Part shown: piece after piece, positions 17,644 through 27,237 of the stretch
Layout of the letters: every line of letters begins with the position of its first letter
How positions within the stretch are numbered: the first letter of the stretch is position 1
DNA from: CBFHSF01 sp965658445
GTDB taxonomy: Bacteria > Bacteroidota > Bacteroidia > Flavobacteriales > Schleiferiaceae
Reading direction: 5' to 3'
Assembly (NCBI GenBank): GCA_965658445.1
Contig: CBFHSF010000012.1
Coordinates: forward strand, 24,378 to 88,377
DNA length: 64,000 nucleotides
The notes under the pieces: model-generated
The model's database searches: none
What the model was told of the DNA's origin: nothing
Seen by the model: only the letters and a program-made list of their open reading frames with translations
Translations under genes and position numbers: made by a program

Positions 17644-17933
17644 ACGAGCCTCCCTTAGAAAAATTACCACTGTTTAAGAAAAAGCAATCTGTAAGTCTTC
17701 AACATAAGTTGGACTAAAGTTATTATTTTTAAATGGAGACTTACAGTTATGTCTTCGATTCTCATTGGAGTTTAAGAGCTTTTAGAACGTATTCTCAAAA
17801 CGTAAACTCAACGTTTTCTACTTCGTAATTCTCTCAGACCTATGCACGATGGGGAGGAGGTTCGGGGTGAGGTTCACATGGTAAAAGTTCCCCACCTTCT
17901 GCAGGGGATAGGCTGATTTTGTATCTTTCCCCT
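17644..17933. other. Intergenic stretch with two inverted repeats
   Basis: About 290 nt without a gene. It holds a perfect 10-bp inverted repeat, CTGTAAGTCT at 17689-17698 and AGACTTACAG at 17737-17746, 38 nt apart around an AT-rich centre. A second, AAAACGT/ACGTTTT, is at 17797-17817 with a 7-nt loop. Neither is followed by a T-run, so they do not look like simple terminators. A -7-like TATCTTTC at 17922-17929 ends four bases before the GTG start of the WYL gene. Confidence 0.5.
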
Positions 17934-18830
17934 GTGAGTCAAGTAAGCAAAATTGTGACCCTCGGTCGCATGGTAGAAAAATTGAAAATCCTAGGGCACG
18001 CCACTAAGGATGACTTAATGGAGGCCTATGGAGACGACCAAATCCAAGTCAGCGAAAGGACCTTTCAGCGCGATTTAAAAAAGCTCCGTGAGGAATTCTA
18101 TATCGAGGTTTCTTATGATAGAGGTCGCAATGATTATTTCATTGAGGAAGACTCATATTCGTACATAGATACCCTTCTTCAATTTTCTAGCATCGTTCAG
18201 ACCTCTCAAATTATGGAGCAGTTGGCGAGTTCTGGGGATTCTCAAGTGGAGTCCATGGATGTCTCTGAATATGGTGATCCTGTTGGGTCGGTTTGGTTAG
18301 AGCCCATTCTCAAAGCCATACAGCAAAAAGTGGTTTTACAACTCACGTATCACCCCTTTGGTAAGCCATCTAAAGAGTATTTTCTCAGTCCTTGGCTCAT
18401 CAAATTCAACAAGGGTCGCTGGTATGTTTTTGGCCGTGTGGCCGAAGTAGGAGAAAGGGTGTTTGCCTTGGATAGGTTGGAAAATGTTTCATCTGTGGAT
18501 TATTCTTTCGAAATGCCACCTGTTGATCCCAAGTCCTTTTTTAAAAATACATTGGGTGTGTTTTACTCTGGCGAGCCCACGGACATTCATATTCGTTTTG
18601 CTGCTCATGCCGTTCCCTATCAGAAAACACTTCCTCTGCACAAAAGTCAATACGTGGTAAAGGAACACGACAATGGCGAGGTGACCTTTGGATATACCCT
18701 TCAAATTGACAGAGACTTATTGAATTCCCTTATGTCTTGGGCGGGGGAATTTTGGGTTGAAAAACCTGAAGATCTGAGAGTTCAACTGCAAAATCGCGCC
18801 GACGATTTACTAAAGAATTTAAAAAAATAA
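17934..18830 (+). CDS. WYL-domain transcriptional regulator
   Basis: A 298-aa regulator with an N-terminal winged helix-turn-helix (about residues 1-65, with QVSERTFQRDLKKLREEF) and a WYL domain (about 120-205, with KGRWYVFGRV) plus WCX C-terminal extension. Members bind nucleic-acid or nucleotide-like ligands and regulate DNA-damage, defence or metabolic genes. No ATG covers the first helix (SKIVTLGRMVEKLKIL), so the start is GTG 17934; a TTG 15 nt upstream and an ATG at 17970 are alternatives. It stands alone, with no defence or CRISPR genes next to it. Confidence 0.85.
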   Translation: MSQVSKIVTLGRMVEKLKILGHATKDDLMEAYGDDQIQVSERTFQRDLKKLREEFYIEVSYDRGRNDYFIEEDSYSYIDTLLQFSSIVQTSQIMEQLASSGDSQVESMDVSEYGDPVGSVWLEPILKAIQQKVVLQLTYHPFGKPSKEYFLSPWLIKFNKGRWYVFGRVAEVGERVFALDRLENVSSVDYSFEMPPVDPKSFFKNTLGVFYSGEPTDIHIRFAAHAVPYQKTLPLHKSQYVVKEHDNGEVTFGYTLQIDRDLLNSLMSWAGEFWVEKPEDLRVQLQNRADDLLKNLKK

Positions 18831-18898
18831 CCTTCTTTTTTCACCTTTCCTTTTCATCATTCTTTCTCACACCGACATCCTTTGGCGGTTTGCCCCCA

Positions 18899-18906
18899 TA
18901 CCTTTG
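18899..18906 (+). promoter_or_regulatory. -7 promoter box for the 124-aa gene
   Basis: TACCTTTG is a perfect TAnnTTTG box, 35 nt upstream of the ATG at 18942. The implied short leader contains AATCAAAGGTT just before the ATG. A -33 TTG is not at the ideal distance. Confidence 0.6.
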
Positions 18907-18941
18907 AATTGTAATTAGGAAACAACTTAAAATCAAAGGTT

Positions 18942-19316
18942 ATGAATACTTCAGCACTTTTAATCACAGACGCTACTTTAGGATCTATTGCAAAGACTAC
19001 TGTTAACCCACATCAAAACTGGATTTCCAACGAAGCACAGAGCAAGGTATACTTGTACGCACATCCGAAAGCTTTCCCCAACCAAACCATTTTGGTAGAA
19101 TTGCCCATGGCCGTAGCCGATGAAATATTAGATACGCTATACGGAGTGGAGGAATATAAAATCGAATTCACCAAGATGGAGTACTTGAGAGAAATCAGTA
19201 TTTACAATGGTCAAAAGAGCATTGCGGTTTACAAGGCCAAACAAACTCAGATTGTAGAAGAGTACCCTAGATTTTACTACCCCGTAGAAGAGGATGCCTT
19301 GAGAATTGCTGGATAG
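18942..19316 (+). CDS. Uncharacterised 124-aa protein
   Basis: A soluble 124-aa protein with no signal peptide or membrane segment. I do not recognise a family. It has a mixed alpha/beta look (VYLYAHPKAFPNQTILVELP, then a helix AVADEILDTLYG, then strands IEFTKMEYLREISIY and SIAVYKAK) and is rich in Tyr and Ile. It has its own good promoter (18899-18906) and is flanked by a WYL regulator and a porin, both on the same strand but with separate spacers. The codon pattern looks like its neighbours, so it is probably a real, expressed gene. Confidence 0.75.
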   Translation: MNTSALLITDATLGSIAKTTVNPHQNWISNEAQSKVYLYAHPKAFPNQTILVELPMAVADEILDTLYGVEEYKIEFTKMEYLREISIYNGQKSIAVYKAKQTQIVEEYPRFYYPVEEDALRIAG

Positions 19317-19435
19317 TCTTTTCTTTCCCGACTATATCCATTAGTTTTATAGAAACCAAGAATTGCACAGCGGTTGAGGAATGTGATTGCTTTTCATAAT
19401 TGCTCGGCAAATTGCTAACAAATCAATTGTCAACT

Positions 19436-20737
19436 ATGAAATTATCGGGTACTACTCTCGCCAAAGTTCTCTTTGTATTTGTAGGGCTTTTGGGATTTAC
19501 GGAAATCGCCAACGCCCAGCTAAACGTAGGAGCGCAAATTAGACCACGTTTTGAATTTAGAAACGGTTTTAAGACTCCTATACAAAACGGTGACTCTCCG
19601 GTCGGATTTGTTGAACAGCGTTCGAGAATTTACTTGGATTTTAGAAAGGACAAGTTCAGAATCCACATCAATGCCCAGGACATTAGAATGTGGGGAGCGA
19701 CCAATCAGATTTATAAGACAGATCCCAGTTTAACCAATCTCTTTGAGGCTTACGCCGAATATTACTTCAACCCAAAGTTCACCATGAAAATAGGTAGAAT
19801 GGACATCGTCTTTAATCAAGAGAGATTCTTTGGAGGTTTGGATTGGGCGTCTCAAGGACGAAGCCATGACGCATTAACCTTTTCGTACACACCCAACAAT
19901 CAGTGGTACATCTATGCGGGAGGGGCTTATAATACCAATGCCTTTGAGCCCACGTATTTGGTGAACTCCTTCTACGCCAACAACAATTACAAGAACATGC
20001 AATTTGCGTGGGCCACATACAAAACCGGTTCGGGCAATACCCAGTGGAATTTCTTATTCCAGAATGATGGAAGGCAGAGTGCCGTTGACTCCACTCTTAA
20101 TTACAGACAGACCTTTGGTTTTGGAGCCAAGTCCAAACTCACCAATCAATTTTCAATAGACGGATTGGCCTATGCACAGACGGGACAGAACTCTGTAGGT
20201 GTTGACATTCCCTTCGCTTATTTGCTCTCTTTGGCCTTGACGTATCAAACAGACTTTATGCCCATTACCCTTGGAGGGGATTTCCTCTCAGGGACTTCTC
20301 AGAACGATACGGAAGACAATTCCTTTGATCCGTTGTACGGAACCAACCACAAGTGGTACGGTTACATGGATTACTTCTACGTTGGAAATCCTCACAGACA
20401 AAGCCCTTGGGGTAGTGCGGGACTTATTGATATCTATCTAAAAGGCGCAAAGAAATTTGGTCGCCATACCGTGAAGTTGGATCTCCATGAATTTATGGCT
20501 CCGGTTTCCATCTACGATGCCAATCAAGAAGAAATGGATAGTCACTTAGGATTTGAAATTGACGTAACCTATGCCTTCCAAATTTCAGATGATATTAAGT
20601 TGACCGCAGGTTACAGCCAAATGTTTGCCTCAGAAACCATGGATGCCATCAAGGTATCACCGGATCCCTCGGGTTTCAACAATTGGTTTTACCTGATGAT
20701 TGACTTTACACCGCTGTTGTATTCTTCTGGTAAGTAG
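19436..20737 (+). CDS. Alginate-export-type outer-membrane porin
   Basis: A 433-aa outer-membrane protein started at ATG 19436; the frame is open further to a TTG at 19400. Signal peptide: KLSGTTLAKVLFVF through EIANAQ. The mature part resembles alginate_exp-family barrels: VGAQIRPRFEFRNGF, QRSRIYLDFRKDKFRIHINAQ, WGATNQIY and IGRMDIVFNQERFFG. These proteins form monomeric barrels that pass anionic sugars or other small molecules. No alginate or polysaccharide genes are nearby, so the substrate is open. It is convergent with the next gene, 18 nt apart. Confidence 0.78.
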   Translation: MKLSGTTLAKVLFVFVGLLGFTEIANAQLNVGAQIRPRFEFRNGFKTPIQNGDSPVGFVEQRSRIYLDFRKDKFRIHINAQDIRMWGATNQIYKTDPSLTNLFEAYAEYYFNPKFTMKIGRMDIVFNQERFFGGLDWASQGRSHDALTFSYTPNNQWYIYAGGAYNTNAFEPTYLVNSFYANNNYKNMQFAWATYKTGSGNTQWNFLFQNDGRQSAVDSTLNYRQTFGFGAKSKLTNQFSIDGLAYAQTGQNSVGVDIPFAYLLSLALTYQTDFMPITLGGDFLSGTSQNDTEDNSFDPLYGTNHKWYGYMDYFYVGNPHRQSPWGSAGLIDIYLKGAKKFGRHTVKLDLHEFMAPVSIYDANQEEMDSHLGFEIDVTYAFQISDDIKLTAGYSQMFASETMDAIKVSPDPSGFNNWFYLMIDFTPLLYSSGK

Positions 20738-20755
20738 AAGTGTTTATTGGGTAAT

Positions 20756-21400
20756 TTATTGGGTGCGCCACGTCAAAGAATTGAAAATGGCACCTGAACA
20801 GGTGTTGTCCAAATAATCTGTCCATTCCGCCTTGTTCTCATCATAGGGGAGAATCATAGAAACAAACACCCCATTTTTACCCCCAAAAGGAGGGTGCGCA
20901 AGAATGCTGATCAATTGATAGTCTCCTACTAGATTCATGTCAGGCCTTTCAAAATGGGCCTTGGCTCTGTAGATAAAGTAGGGGTGTTGCTGATAATCTG
21001 ATTCACCAATCCACTCATCCGACAGGTCTACTTTTAACGCTTCCCATGAATTTTGAATTTCTGCCAATTGTAAGTAGGCAAATTCAATATACCTCACACC
21101 GTTGTAGTCCAAAGTATTGATGCCAAAAGAAACGCTCTCTTTGTGAATGCCGCTTTCATCGGCGTCTACCAAGAAATTGTAATAGGTATTGGCCTCTCCT
21201 TTTTTGGGAGGAATATTCCCAAAGTGATTAGGGTATTCAATGGAATACTCCGCGAGTGGCAATCCAAATTCCCCGCAAAACAGGGAGTTGATAATCACCT
21301 TGTTTTGGAGTTCACAGCTGAAATCCTCAGCAGGTTTTTCTGAAGAACAGGCCCAAAGTGAAAGGGCTAATAATCCAATCCCAATTTGTTTCAACGGCAT
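20756..21400 (-). CDS. Uncharacterised lipoprotein
   Basis: A 214-aa protein with a lipoprotein signal peptide (QIGIGLLALSLWAC, lipobox Cys18). The mature part starts SSEKPAEDFSCELQ and contains the paired Cys residues Cys29 and Cys42 and another near the end (NTCSGAIF). No family recognised. It might share a transcript with the frameshifted TonB receptor whose stop lies 26 nt upstream of its ATG. An accessory role for that receptor is possible but only inferred from spacing. Confidence 0.65.
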   Translation of the reverse strand: MPLKQIGIGLLALSLWACSSEKPAEDFSCELQNKVIINSLFCGEFGLPLAEYSIEYPNHFGNIPPKKGEANTYYNFLVDADESGIHKESVSFGINTLDYNGVRYIEFAYLQLAEIQNSWEALKVDLSDEWIGESDYQQHPYFIYRAKAHFERPDMNLVGDYQLISILAHPPFGGKNGVFVSMILPYDENKAEWTDYLDNTCSGAIFNSLTWRTQ

Positions 21401-21426
21401 TTGTAGTATGGGTTTCTAATGGGTTT

Positions 21427-24224
21427 CTATCTCTTTTTCCAAGGACTCTTGTCCTCCTTTACTTGAGGGGTAAAGTCCGTCAAACGGTAGGTGAAAGATA
21501 GCATAATATACTGTTGAAGTGCAAGGGTCTGTGTTTCTTCGATGTAGGTTTCTGTACTGGTTTGCGCAATGGCATTGTTTTGATTGAGAAGGTCGTAGAC
21601 ACTGAGTTTGATCTCTGCTTTTTGGTCCCATAGATACTTTCCAATCCCCATATTCCAGAGGGTAAACTGGTTGTTGAAGCTCTCGGAATACCCATCGTAA
21701 AACTGGTAGTTAAGGTTGTTGTGGAAGGCCCATCCATCCCAAATTACCCAGTCCAACTTGATACCTACTGTTTGCGTCAAGTATTGAGTTAACGGCTGGT
21801 TGGGGTTTTCTACCCAACTCCAATCCGTTTGAGAACTCACCGTAAAGTCTATGTCTTCAGAAATATTGGAAGAGATGTACACTCCAAATCCAGCGGTTTG
21901 TTGATTGGTCTCTGTGTCTTCAAAGTTTACGCGACCAGGGATGCGACTGGTAGTTCCGCTCAGGTTGAAGTTTAGATTGGACTGAATGAAGCTAATGGGC
22001 AAGCTATAGTTGGCAATGGCTCTCAAGTTGTAGTATCCATCCAAGTTTAACGGCGAGCTGATCTGTGTTCCCGGCGCAATATCTACGCCGTTAATTACCG
22101 TGTCATTGGCGGTAATGTACGATTGGTTGGCGATGTAGCCTTCGGTAAACGTTCCTGAGAAATACCCGTAAAACTGCTGAGTCTTGCTCTTACTTGTAAA
22201 ATTGTATCGCGAAAAAATGCGGTGACTGTATTCCTGATCCAATAGTGGATTCCCCGTTGTTAATTGCAAGGGGTTGTTGTTGTTCACCACATTTTGCAGT
22301 TGACTCACCGTAGGGAGTTCTGTAGAGGTGCGGTATCCCAACATAATGCGGTGGTTCTCATTGGGTGCATAGCGTGTAAAGAACGATGGAAGTACGTTGT
22401 TGAAATTTTTGGTCAACTGATCCTGCTCTGGAAAGGTAATTTCATTGTTGAGTTCTGTAAACTTCATGCGAACTCTTGCCATGGCAAAGAACTTGCGTCC
22501 CAATCGGTAACGGTAAGACAATTCCGGTCTGTGAATCAAAAAGCGGCTGTCAAAGTCATTGGAAAGAGCGGTGTCCAATACCACTAAAGGACCTCCCGGA
22601 GTAACTGCCTGATAGGTCAGTTGGTTGTTAGCTCCCTGGCTCTCTTGAAAGCGGTATAAAAGCATAACCGATGAGCTCTTGCCAAAGGGTTCCGTCCAAG
22701 AAAGTGCGGTTGAGTAATTGTTGCTAGGGTTGGAAAGTGTCGCAGTTTGATCCAAAGTATCTGTAACCACAATTCCATTGCTCAAAAAGTCCGATAACGT
22801 GTATTGCGAATTGTTTCCGTCTTGATCAGAGGCCCCTCCCGAAAATTCAAAGAGCATTTGGCGACCCTTTTTCTCAAAGGTTCGGGTATAGAACAACTCT
22901 CCATTCAAATTCCATGCGTTGTAGTCGGAGCTAAAGTTGTTGTTGAGACCGTTTACAGGGTTTCCATTTTGTGTGGTCACCGAATTGGAAATGGAATATC
23001 CTTCATTCTGTTGAAGGGAGAAAGTGGGGGTGAATAAGATTTTATCGTACTTGGAAAGCTTAGAGCTAAATCGCATGTTAAAGCGATGGTTGATATTGAT
23101 AGATCCCAATGAATCACGACCATTGTAGATCTGCTTTACATCTCCAGTGGGGAAGAAGTCACGATTGGTAAGAACCGTGCTGTAATTGTCTGAGTAATTG
23201 AAAAAATACGATCCTACAAAGTCTGTAGACTTTCCAAATTTATCTTGATAGTTGATTCCTGCTGCGTGGGTAGTGGTGATTCCTCCTTGTTGGGGAACTA
23301 AGAAATCACTGGTAGAACTGGAGGCACTTCCCGAACCTCTTCGGCGCCAGCCACGCCTCCTGAAGAAGCGCTCACTCCTAAGAGGTCCTCAGAGCTAAAG
23401 TTCTGAATGTTGATGTTGTTGGTTTGTGCCAGTAGGGTAATTCTTTGATCCCCATTAAATATGTTGTAGTTTCCTGTAACCTGGTATTTGTTTTCATAAC
23501 CATAGCCCCCCATAAATCGACCAAAGGTCCCTTTATTCATCCCGGGTTTGGTGATGATGTTAAGTGTCTTTTGAGTGTTACCGTCACTAAATCCCGTTTG
23601 CTTGCTCTGCTCTGACTCGTCGTCAAATACCTGAATCTTGGCTATGGCTTTAGCGGGAAGGGTGTTGAGCGCTGTATTGGGGTCATTTCCGAAGAACGGC
23701 TTACCATCCACTAGAACCTTTTGTACGTTCTCTCCATTGGATTGAACCTGCCCATTTACAGAGGTAACTCCTGGTATTTTTTTAACCAAATCCCCTGCTG
23801 TTGCATTGGGATTAGTCTTGAATGCGTCTGCGTTGTATTGTGTGGTATCTCCTTTTTGTTCTACTCGTACTTGCTGTCCTTTGACCGTTACCTCTTTGAG
23901 TTCTTCCGCATTGAGCTGCATAGAGATGGTCCCAAGATTTACGTTTTCTCCAGTAACTCGAACTCGCTTCCTCGTGGTAATTCTACCGAGGTTTTCAATT
24001 TTTAGGAGGTAACCGCCGGGAGCCACTGCGTCAAATTCAAAATCACCTTTGATGTCGGTTACGGTAGATGTTTTTTGTGTGGTATCGCCTCTTGGCGTCA
24101 AGACGGCAAGGGCCCCAATGATGGGTTCTTGAGTTTCGTTTTCAATCACCGTACCACGGACAGATTGCCCATAACTCATGATTGAAACCACGAGAGATAC
24201 GAGGAGGAGGGTATAGCGCTTCAT
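21427..24224 (-). pseudogene. TonB-dependent receptor (outer membrane beta-barrel family), frameshifted
   Basis: Two reading frames together make one receptor of about 932 aa. The first, from ATG 24224 to a stop at 23298, has a signal peptide (RYTLLLVSLVVSIMSYGQ), a CarboxypepD_reg domain (residues 20-105) and a plug with VEQKGDTTQYNADAFKTNP and VLVDGKPFFGNDP. The second, reading on to 21427, carries the barrel. Around 23340-23355 the first frame leaves the family sequence (...GGVAGAEEVRE). The -1 frame continues properly as RRGSGSASSSTSDFLVPQQ and joins the long downstream frame. One missing base would restore it. It may be a sequencing or assembly error or a recent mutation; there are no other lesions. 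Confidence 0.85.
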
Positions 24225-24280
24225 GTATTTGTTTTTCACTTAGACAGTGTAGATTCCAAAAAGTTTACAAAGGGAACAAA

Positions 24281-24308
24281 AAAAACTCGCCGGAGCGAGC
24301 TTTTTTTC
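24281..24308 (-). terminator. Rho-independent terminator
   Basis: On the minus strand an A-run is followed by GCTCGC, loop TCCG, GCGAG and eight T. It lies about 85 nt after the stop of the 24392-24850 gene and upstream of the receptor ATG, so it should end the former's transcript. Confidence 0.75.
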
Positions 24309-24391
24309 ATTTTAACATTATCGCGAGGTATTTAAAACCTCTAATACATTAGACTTCAATGGTATGCAGTCCAATGAATAATGTGTTGTGA

Positions 24392-24850
24392 TTACTCCAC
24401 AAAAGGAAGTACTTGAGCCAACTGTCCAGAAATGGCCAATTGGATGTCCAATTCTACTTGCATGTATTTTACGGCACGCTTAGACTCTAAAACTTTAGAG
24501 AATTTTTTGAAGTACTTTTTATCAAGTGCGGCTTTGTCCTTTCTCATTTCTAAGTTGCGCTCCATGAGTTCTTCTGCCAATTCATTGGTCATGGTCTCAT
24601 AGTTTTCTGCGTAGAGAACCAAGATGTCAAAGCGCTCTTTGTTGAGAACCGATAATTTTTCCTGGAATTCGTTGTACAAAGGCCAAAACACTTCACTTTC
24701 CTCTTCCGAGAATTGCATAACCTGCGTAACGACTGCCTTTTTTTCTGTTTTTATGGCAGAAGCCTGAACTTCTAGATAATCCTTAAAGTTTTGAGAGTAT
24801 CCTGAAATTGAGAAGGCAAGACCTAGGAGGAATAGTAATGATTTTTTCAT
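24392..24850 (-). CDS. Periplasmic Spy/CpxP-like helical protein
   Basis: A 152-aa protein with signal peptide (KKSLLFLLGLAFSISGYSQ) and an all-helical, highly charged mature part. The stretch VMQFSEEESEVFWPLYNEFQ followed by an ANYE-like helix and MRKDKAALDKKYFKKFSKVL matches a group of proteins related to the Spy/CpxP chaperones (LTxxQ-like). Such proteins bind unfolded envelope proteins or sense metal. No two-component system is adjacent. A terminator follows at 24281-24308. The exact family name is uncertain. Confidence 0.65.
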   Translation of the reverse strand: MKKSLLFLLGLAFSISGYSQNFKDYLEVQASAIKTEKKAVVTQVMQFSEEESEVFWPLYNEFQEKLSVLNKERFDILVLYAENYETMTNELAEELMERNLEMRKDKAALDKKYFKKFSKVLESKRAVKYMQVELDIQLAISGQLAQVLPFVE

Positions 24851-24948
24851 CGATTGTTTCTTTTAGAAAGTTTGTAGTCTGTAAAAAATATTGGGCGAAA
24901 ATGGTTTTCTGCCCTCTGTATTCAAAAATAAAAATTTACCTCACATTA

Positions 24949-25992
24949 CTAGCCTTTGGGCTGTATTTCTACCCAATTAATTGTCAGTTTATAGGCAATG
25001 CTCAAAATAATCGGTCCCAGGAACAATCCCATAAAACCACTGGACATAAATCCACCAATGGCACCAATAAAAACGACCAGCATGGGAACGTTTACACCTT
25101 TCCCTAACAATAGAGGTTTGAGAATGTTGTCGAGAACACCTACAACCAACATGTAAATGGTCATAATAACCGCAGGGGTCGTGTCCATAGTCTTGAATGA
25201 AATAATGGCAACGATAATGGCTACGGGCAAAGTTCCGATTTGCATAATGGAAAGGACCAGAGCCAAGGCGGTCCAAAGTCCCACAAGGGGAATTCCTCCA
25301 ATGGCCATTCCGACACCAGCCAAAAGTGCCTGTATAAAGGAAATTCCAATAATCCCTTTGGCGACGGATCTAACCGTGGCAGCACTTAATTTGGTTACGC
25401 TGTCTCCAAAATTTGGGGAAAGGGCTTTGATGAATTTTTCTATAAACTTTTCTGCTGATTCACTGACTGTCAAGAAAATTCCGGCAATGATGGTGGAGAT
25501 AAACAGCTGTAAGAACACCGCGCCAAAACCTGCCAGGGCATCAAATAGCCATCTAATCAGTCTACGAATGGGGCCTTCGTATTGTGGAATCATCTCGTAG
25601 AGATTGGAGGAGGCCTGAGTCCAAAGCTCGTGAACTTTCTTTCCGATCAAGGGCCAATCCTTTACTTCGGGTTCTGGTGGTGGAAATTGAAATTGTTCGT
25701 TGTCTTTCATATCCACTAAATGACTGGTCGCCTCTACAAGGGATTCCCCAAAGAAATAGGTGGGAATGGTCAAAACCGTTAATGCGACAAGGGTAATAAT
25801 GGTTGCGCTCCAGCGCCTTCTTCCCTTGAGCATGGCCGAAAGCCTCAAGTGGACGGGGTAGAGGGTAATAGATATTACTCCTGCCCAAATCACAATGGAC
25901 ACAAAGGGTTGAATGATGGTAAACGACCAATAAAGGATTAGGGCCAATGCACCAATTCTCAAGAATTGAATGGTAGGACTGCTGTTGTTCAT
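24949..25992 (-). CDS. AI-2E (PerM/YdiK) family membrane transporter
   Basis: A 347-aa protein with seven or eight transmembrane helices. Family marks are the N-terminal FVSIVIWAGVISITLYP and the C-terminal block GVLDNILKPLLLGKGVNVPMLV followed by GGFMSSGFMGLFLGPIIL, both strongly conserved in AI-2E family permeases. Members are proposed exporters of small signals or act as Na+/H+ antiporters; the substrate here is unknown. It is monocistronic, with a weak -7-like TATTTTTA about 16 nt before its ATG. Confidence 0.88.
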   Translation of the reverse strand: MNNSSPTIQFLRIGALALILYWSFTIIQPFVSIVIWAGVISITLYPVHLRLSAMLKGRRRWSATIITLVALTVLTIPTYFFGESLVEATSHLVDMKDNEQFQFPPPEPEVKDWPLIGKKVHELWTQASSNLYEMIPQYEGPIRRLIRWLFDALAGFGAVFLQLFISTIIAGIFLTVSESAEKFIEKFIKALSPNFGDSVTKLSAATVRSVAKGIIGISFIQALLAGVGMAIGGIPLVGLWTALALVLSIMQIGTLPVAIIVAIISFKTMDTTPAVIMTIYMLVVGVLDNILKPLLLGKGVNVPMLVVFIGAIGGFMSSGFMGLFLGPIILSIAYKLTINWVEIQPKG

Positions 25993-26112
25993 GTTCGATT
26001 GGTTTTTCTTAAAAATAGGAAATACCCAGAGAATGAATACAGTCTCCCAGCAATATCCTCTAACTTTAAGTGGTCAATCTGAAAAATATCACCTCATTAA
26101 TCACTTATCGCC

Positions 26113-27133
26113 ATGGAAAAACTGTAGTCACTTCTCTTCTTTCTATTCGCCATCAGCGGATATTCTCCGATATACACTTACACCTCGGGAGATTCCACCG
26201 CTAAATCGCCTGACATTATCAGTCAAATTAAGGGGTCGGTAAAAACCATTTTTGTGTGGGATCAAGTGGGTCTTAAAAACGGATCCGCTATGAATCTCAT
26301 AGAAATTCCTACGGGTGATATAGAGCTCAATCCACGACTTTCTGCCAATGCCTATCAGAGTAGGATTATCATTGACAACTTCGTGAAAGTCAAGGAGGAC
26401 TATTTAGACATATATATTGAGGGGGATTTTCACGGTTCAGGAGATGGTGGTTTCCGATTGCGACATGCGTATCTGGCCTACAAGGGATGGTTGTTCGGAC
26501 AGACTTGGACAGGATCTTTGGAGGCTCCATTTAACGACCTGAGTAGACTCAATCAAGTGGACACCACCTTTAGAGGCGTGGATCCGCGTTTTCCGGATCT
26601 GATAGCATATGTGCGAAGGGATTACTAAGGAGGACATGTGCAGTTGGCCGGAATTGGTAGGTATTTGTACTATAGAAAAGACAACGATGTCCGAGCCACT
26701 TTTGGAGGAGGGCTGGTATTGACAGGAACGCACCGCTTAAATTCAAAGGACCTTTTTACGTATCAAGTTGTGGCGGGATCGGGAATAGAGTGATACATGG
26801 TGAGTCTGGGCGGTCAGGGATTAGACGCATTGCCCTCACAAGATTCTGAACAATTGGAAACTTCCCATATTTGGAGGATACCTCGGTTATCAACACAACT
26901 GGACCCCAGAACTTTTCAGTTCTTTTGTAGCGGGTTATTCGAGTATTAAACTACCTGAATCCTACGATGCGGAATCGGTTTTTTGAGGAACTTATGCTTC
27001 TGCGAATCTCTTTTGGAATCCCGTCCAAAATCTATTGATTGGCCCAGAAGCAGTCTTTGGAGACCACACGGATTTTGGAGGTAATTACGGTTCCAATTGG
27101 AGAGTGTACTTTATGGCGGAGTATTTCTTTTAA
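26113..27133 (+). pseudogene. Decayed DcaP-like outer-membrane porin
   Basis: A broken gene of about 340 codons. From ATG 26113 the frame meets TAG at codon 5 (26125), then reads through a signal-like LLFFLFAISGYS and a porin body (RLSANAYQSRIIIDN, DIYIEGDFHGSGDGGFRLRH, WLFGQTWTGSLEAPFND) typical of the DcaP trimeric porin family. Further in-frame stops are TAA 26626 and TGA 26791. A frameshift near 26865 moves it to another frame (GGYLGYQHNWTPELFSSFV), which has TGA 26984 and ends NWRVYFMAEYFF with TAA 27131. Four stops plus a frameshift make this a true pseudogene rather than an assembly slip. DcaP proteins pass dicarboxylates or peptides. Confidence 0.88.
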
Positions 27134-27160
27134 GTCAAGTAGTTTAAATATTGAAAAACA

Positions 27161-27190
27161 AAAAAGCCGCATTCTACAATGCGGCTTTTT
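27161..27190. terminator. Bidirectional Rho-independent terminator
   Basis: A perfect 13-bp stem, AAAAAGCCGCATT and AATGCGGCTTTTT, with loop CTAC. It lies between the converging porin pseudogene and the outer-membrane factor gene and has a T-run on either strand. Confidence 0.92.
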
Positions 27191-27237
27191 GTATGAGATA
27201 TTATTATGGGTTCTATATATGAGTTCTCAATGAAAAC

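Noticed and set aside
17934..18830. WYL regulator as part of a defence island
   Set aside because: Neighbours are a two-component pair, an orphan protein and a porin; no nuclease, methylase, abortive-infection or Cas gene is present.
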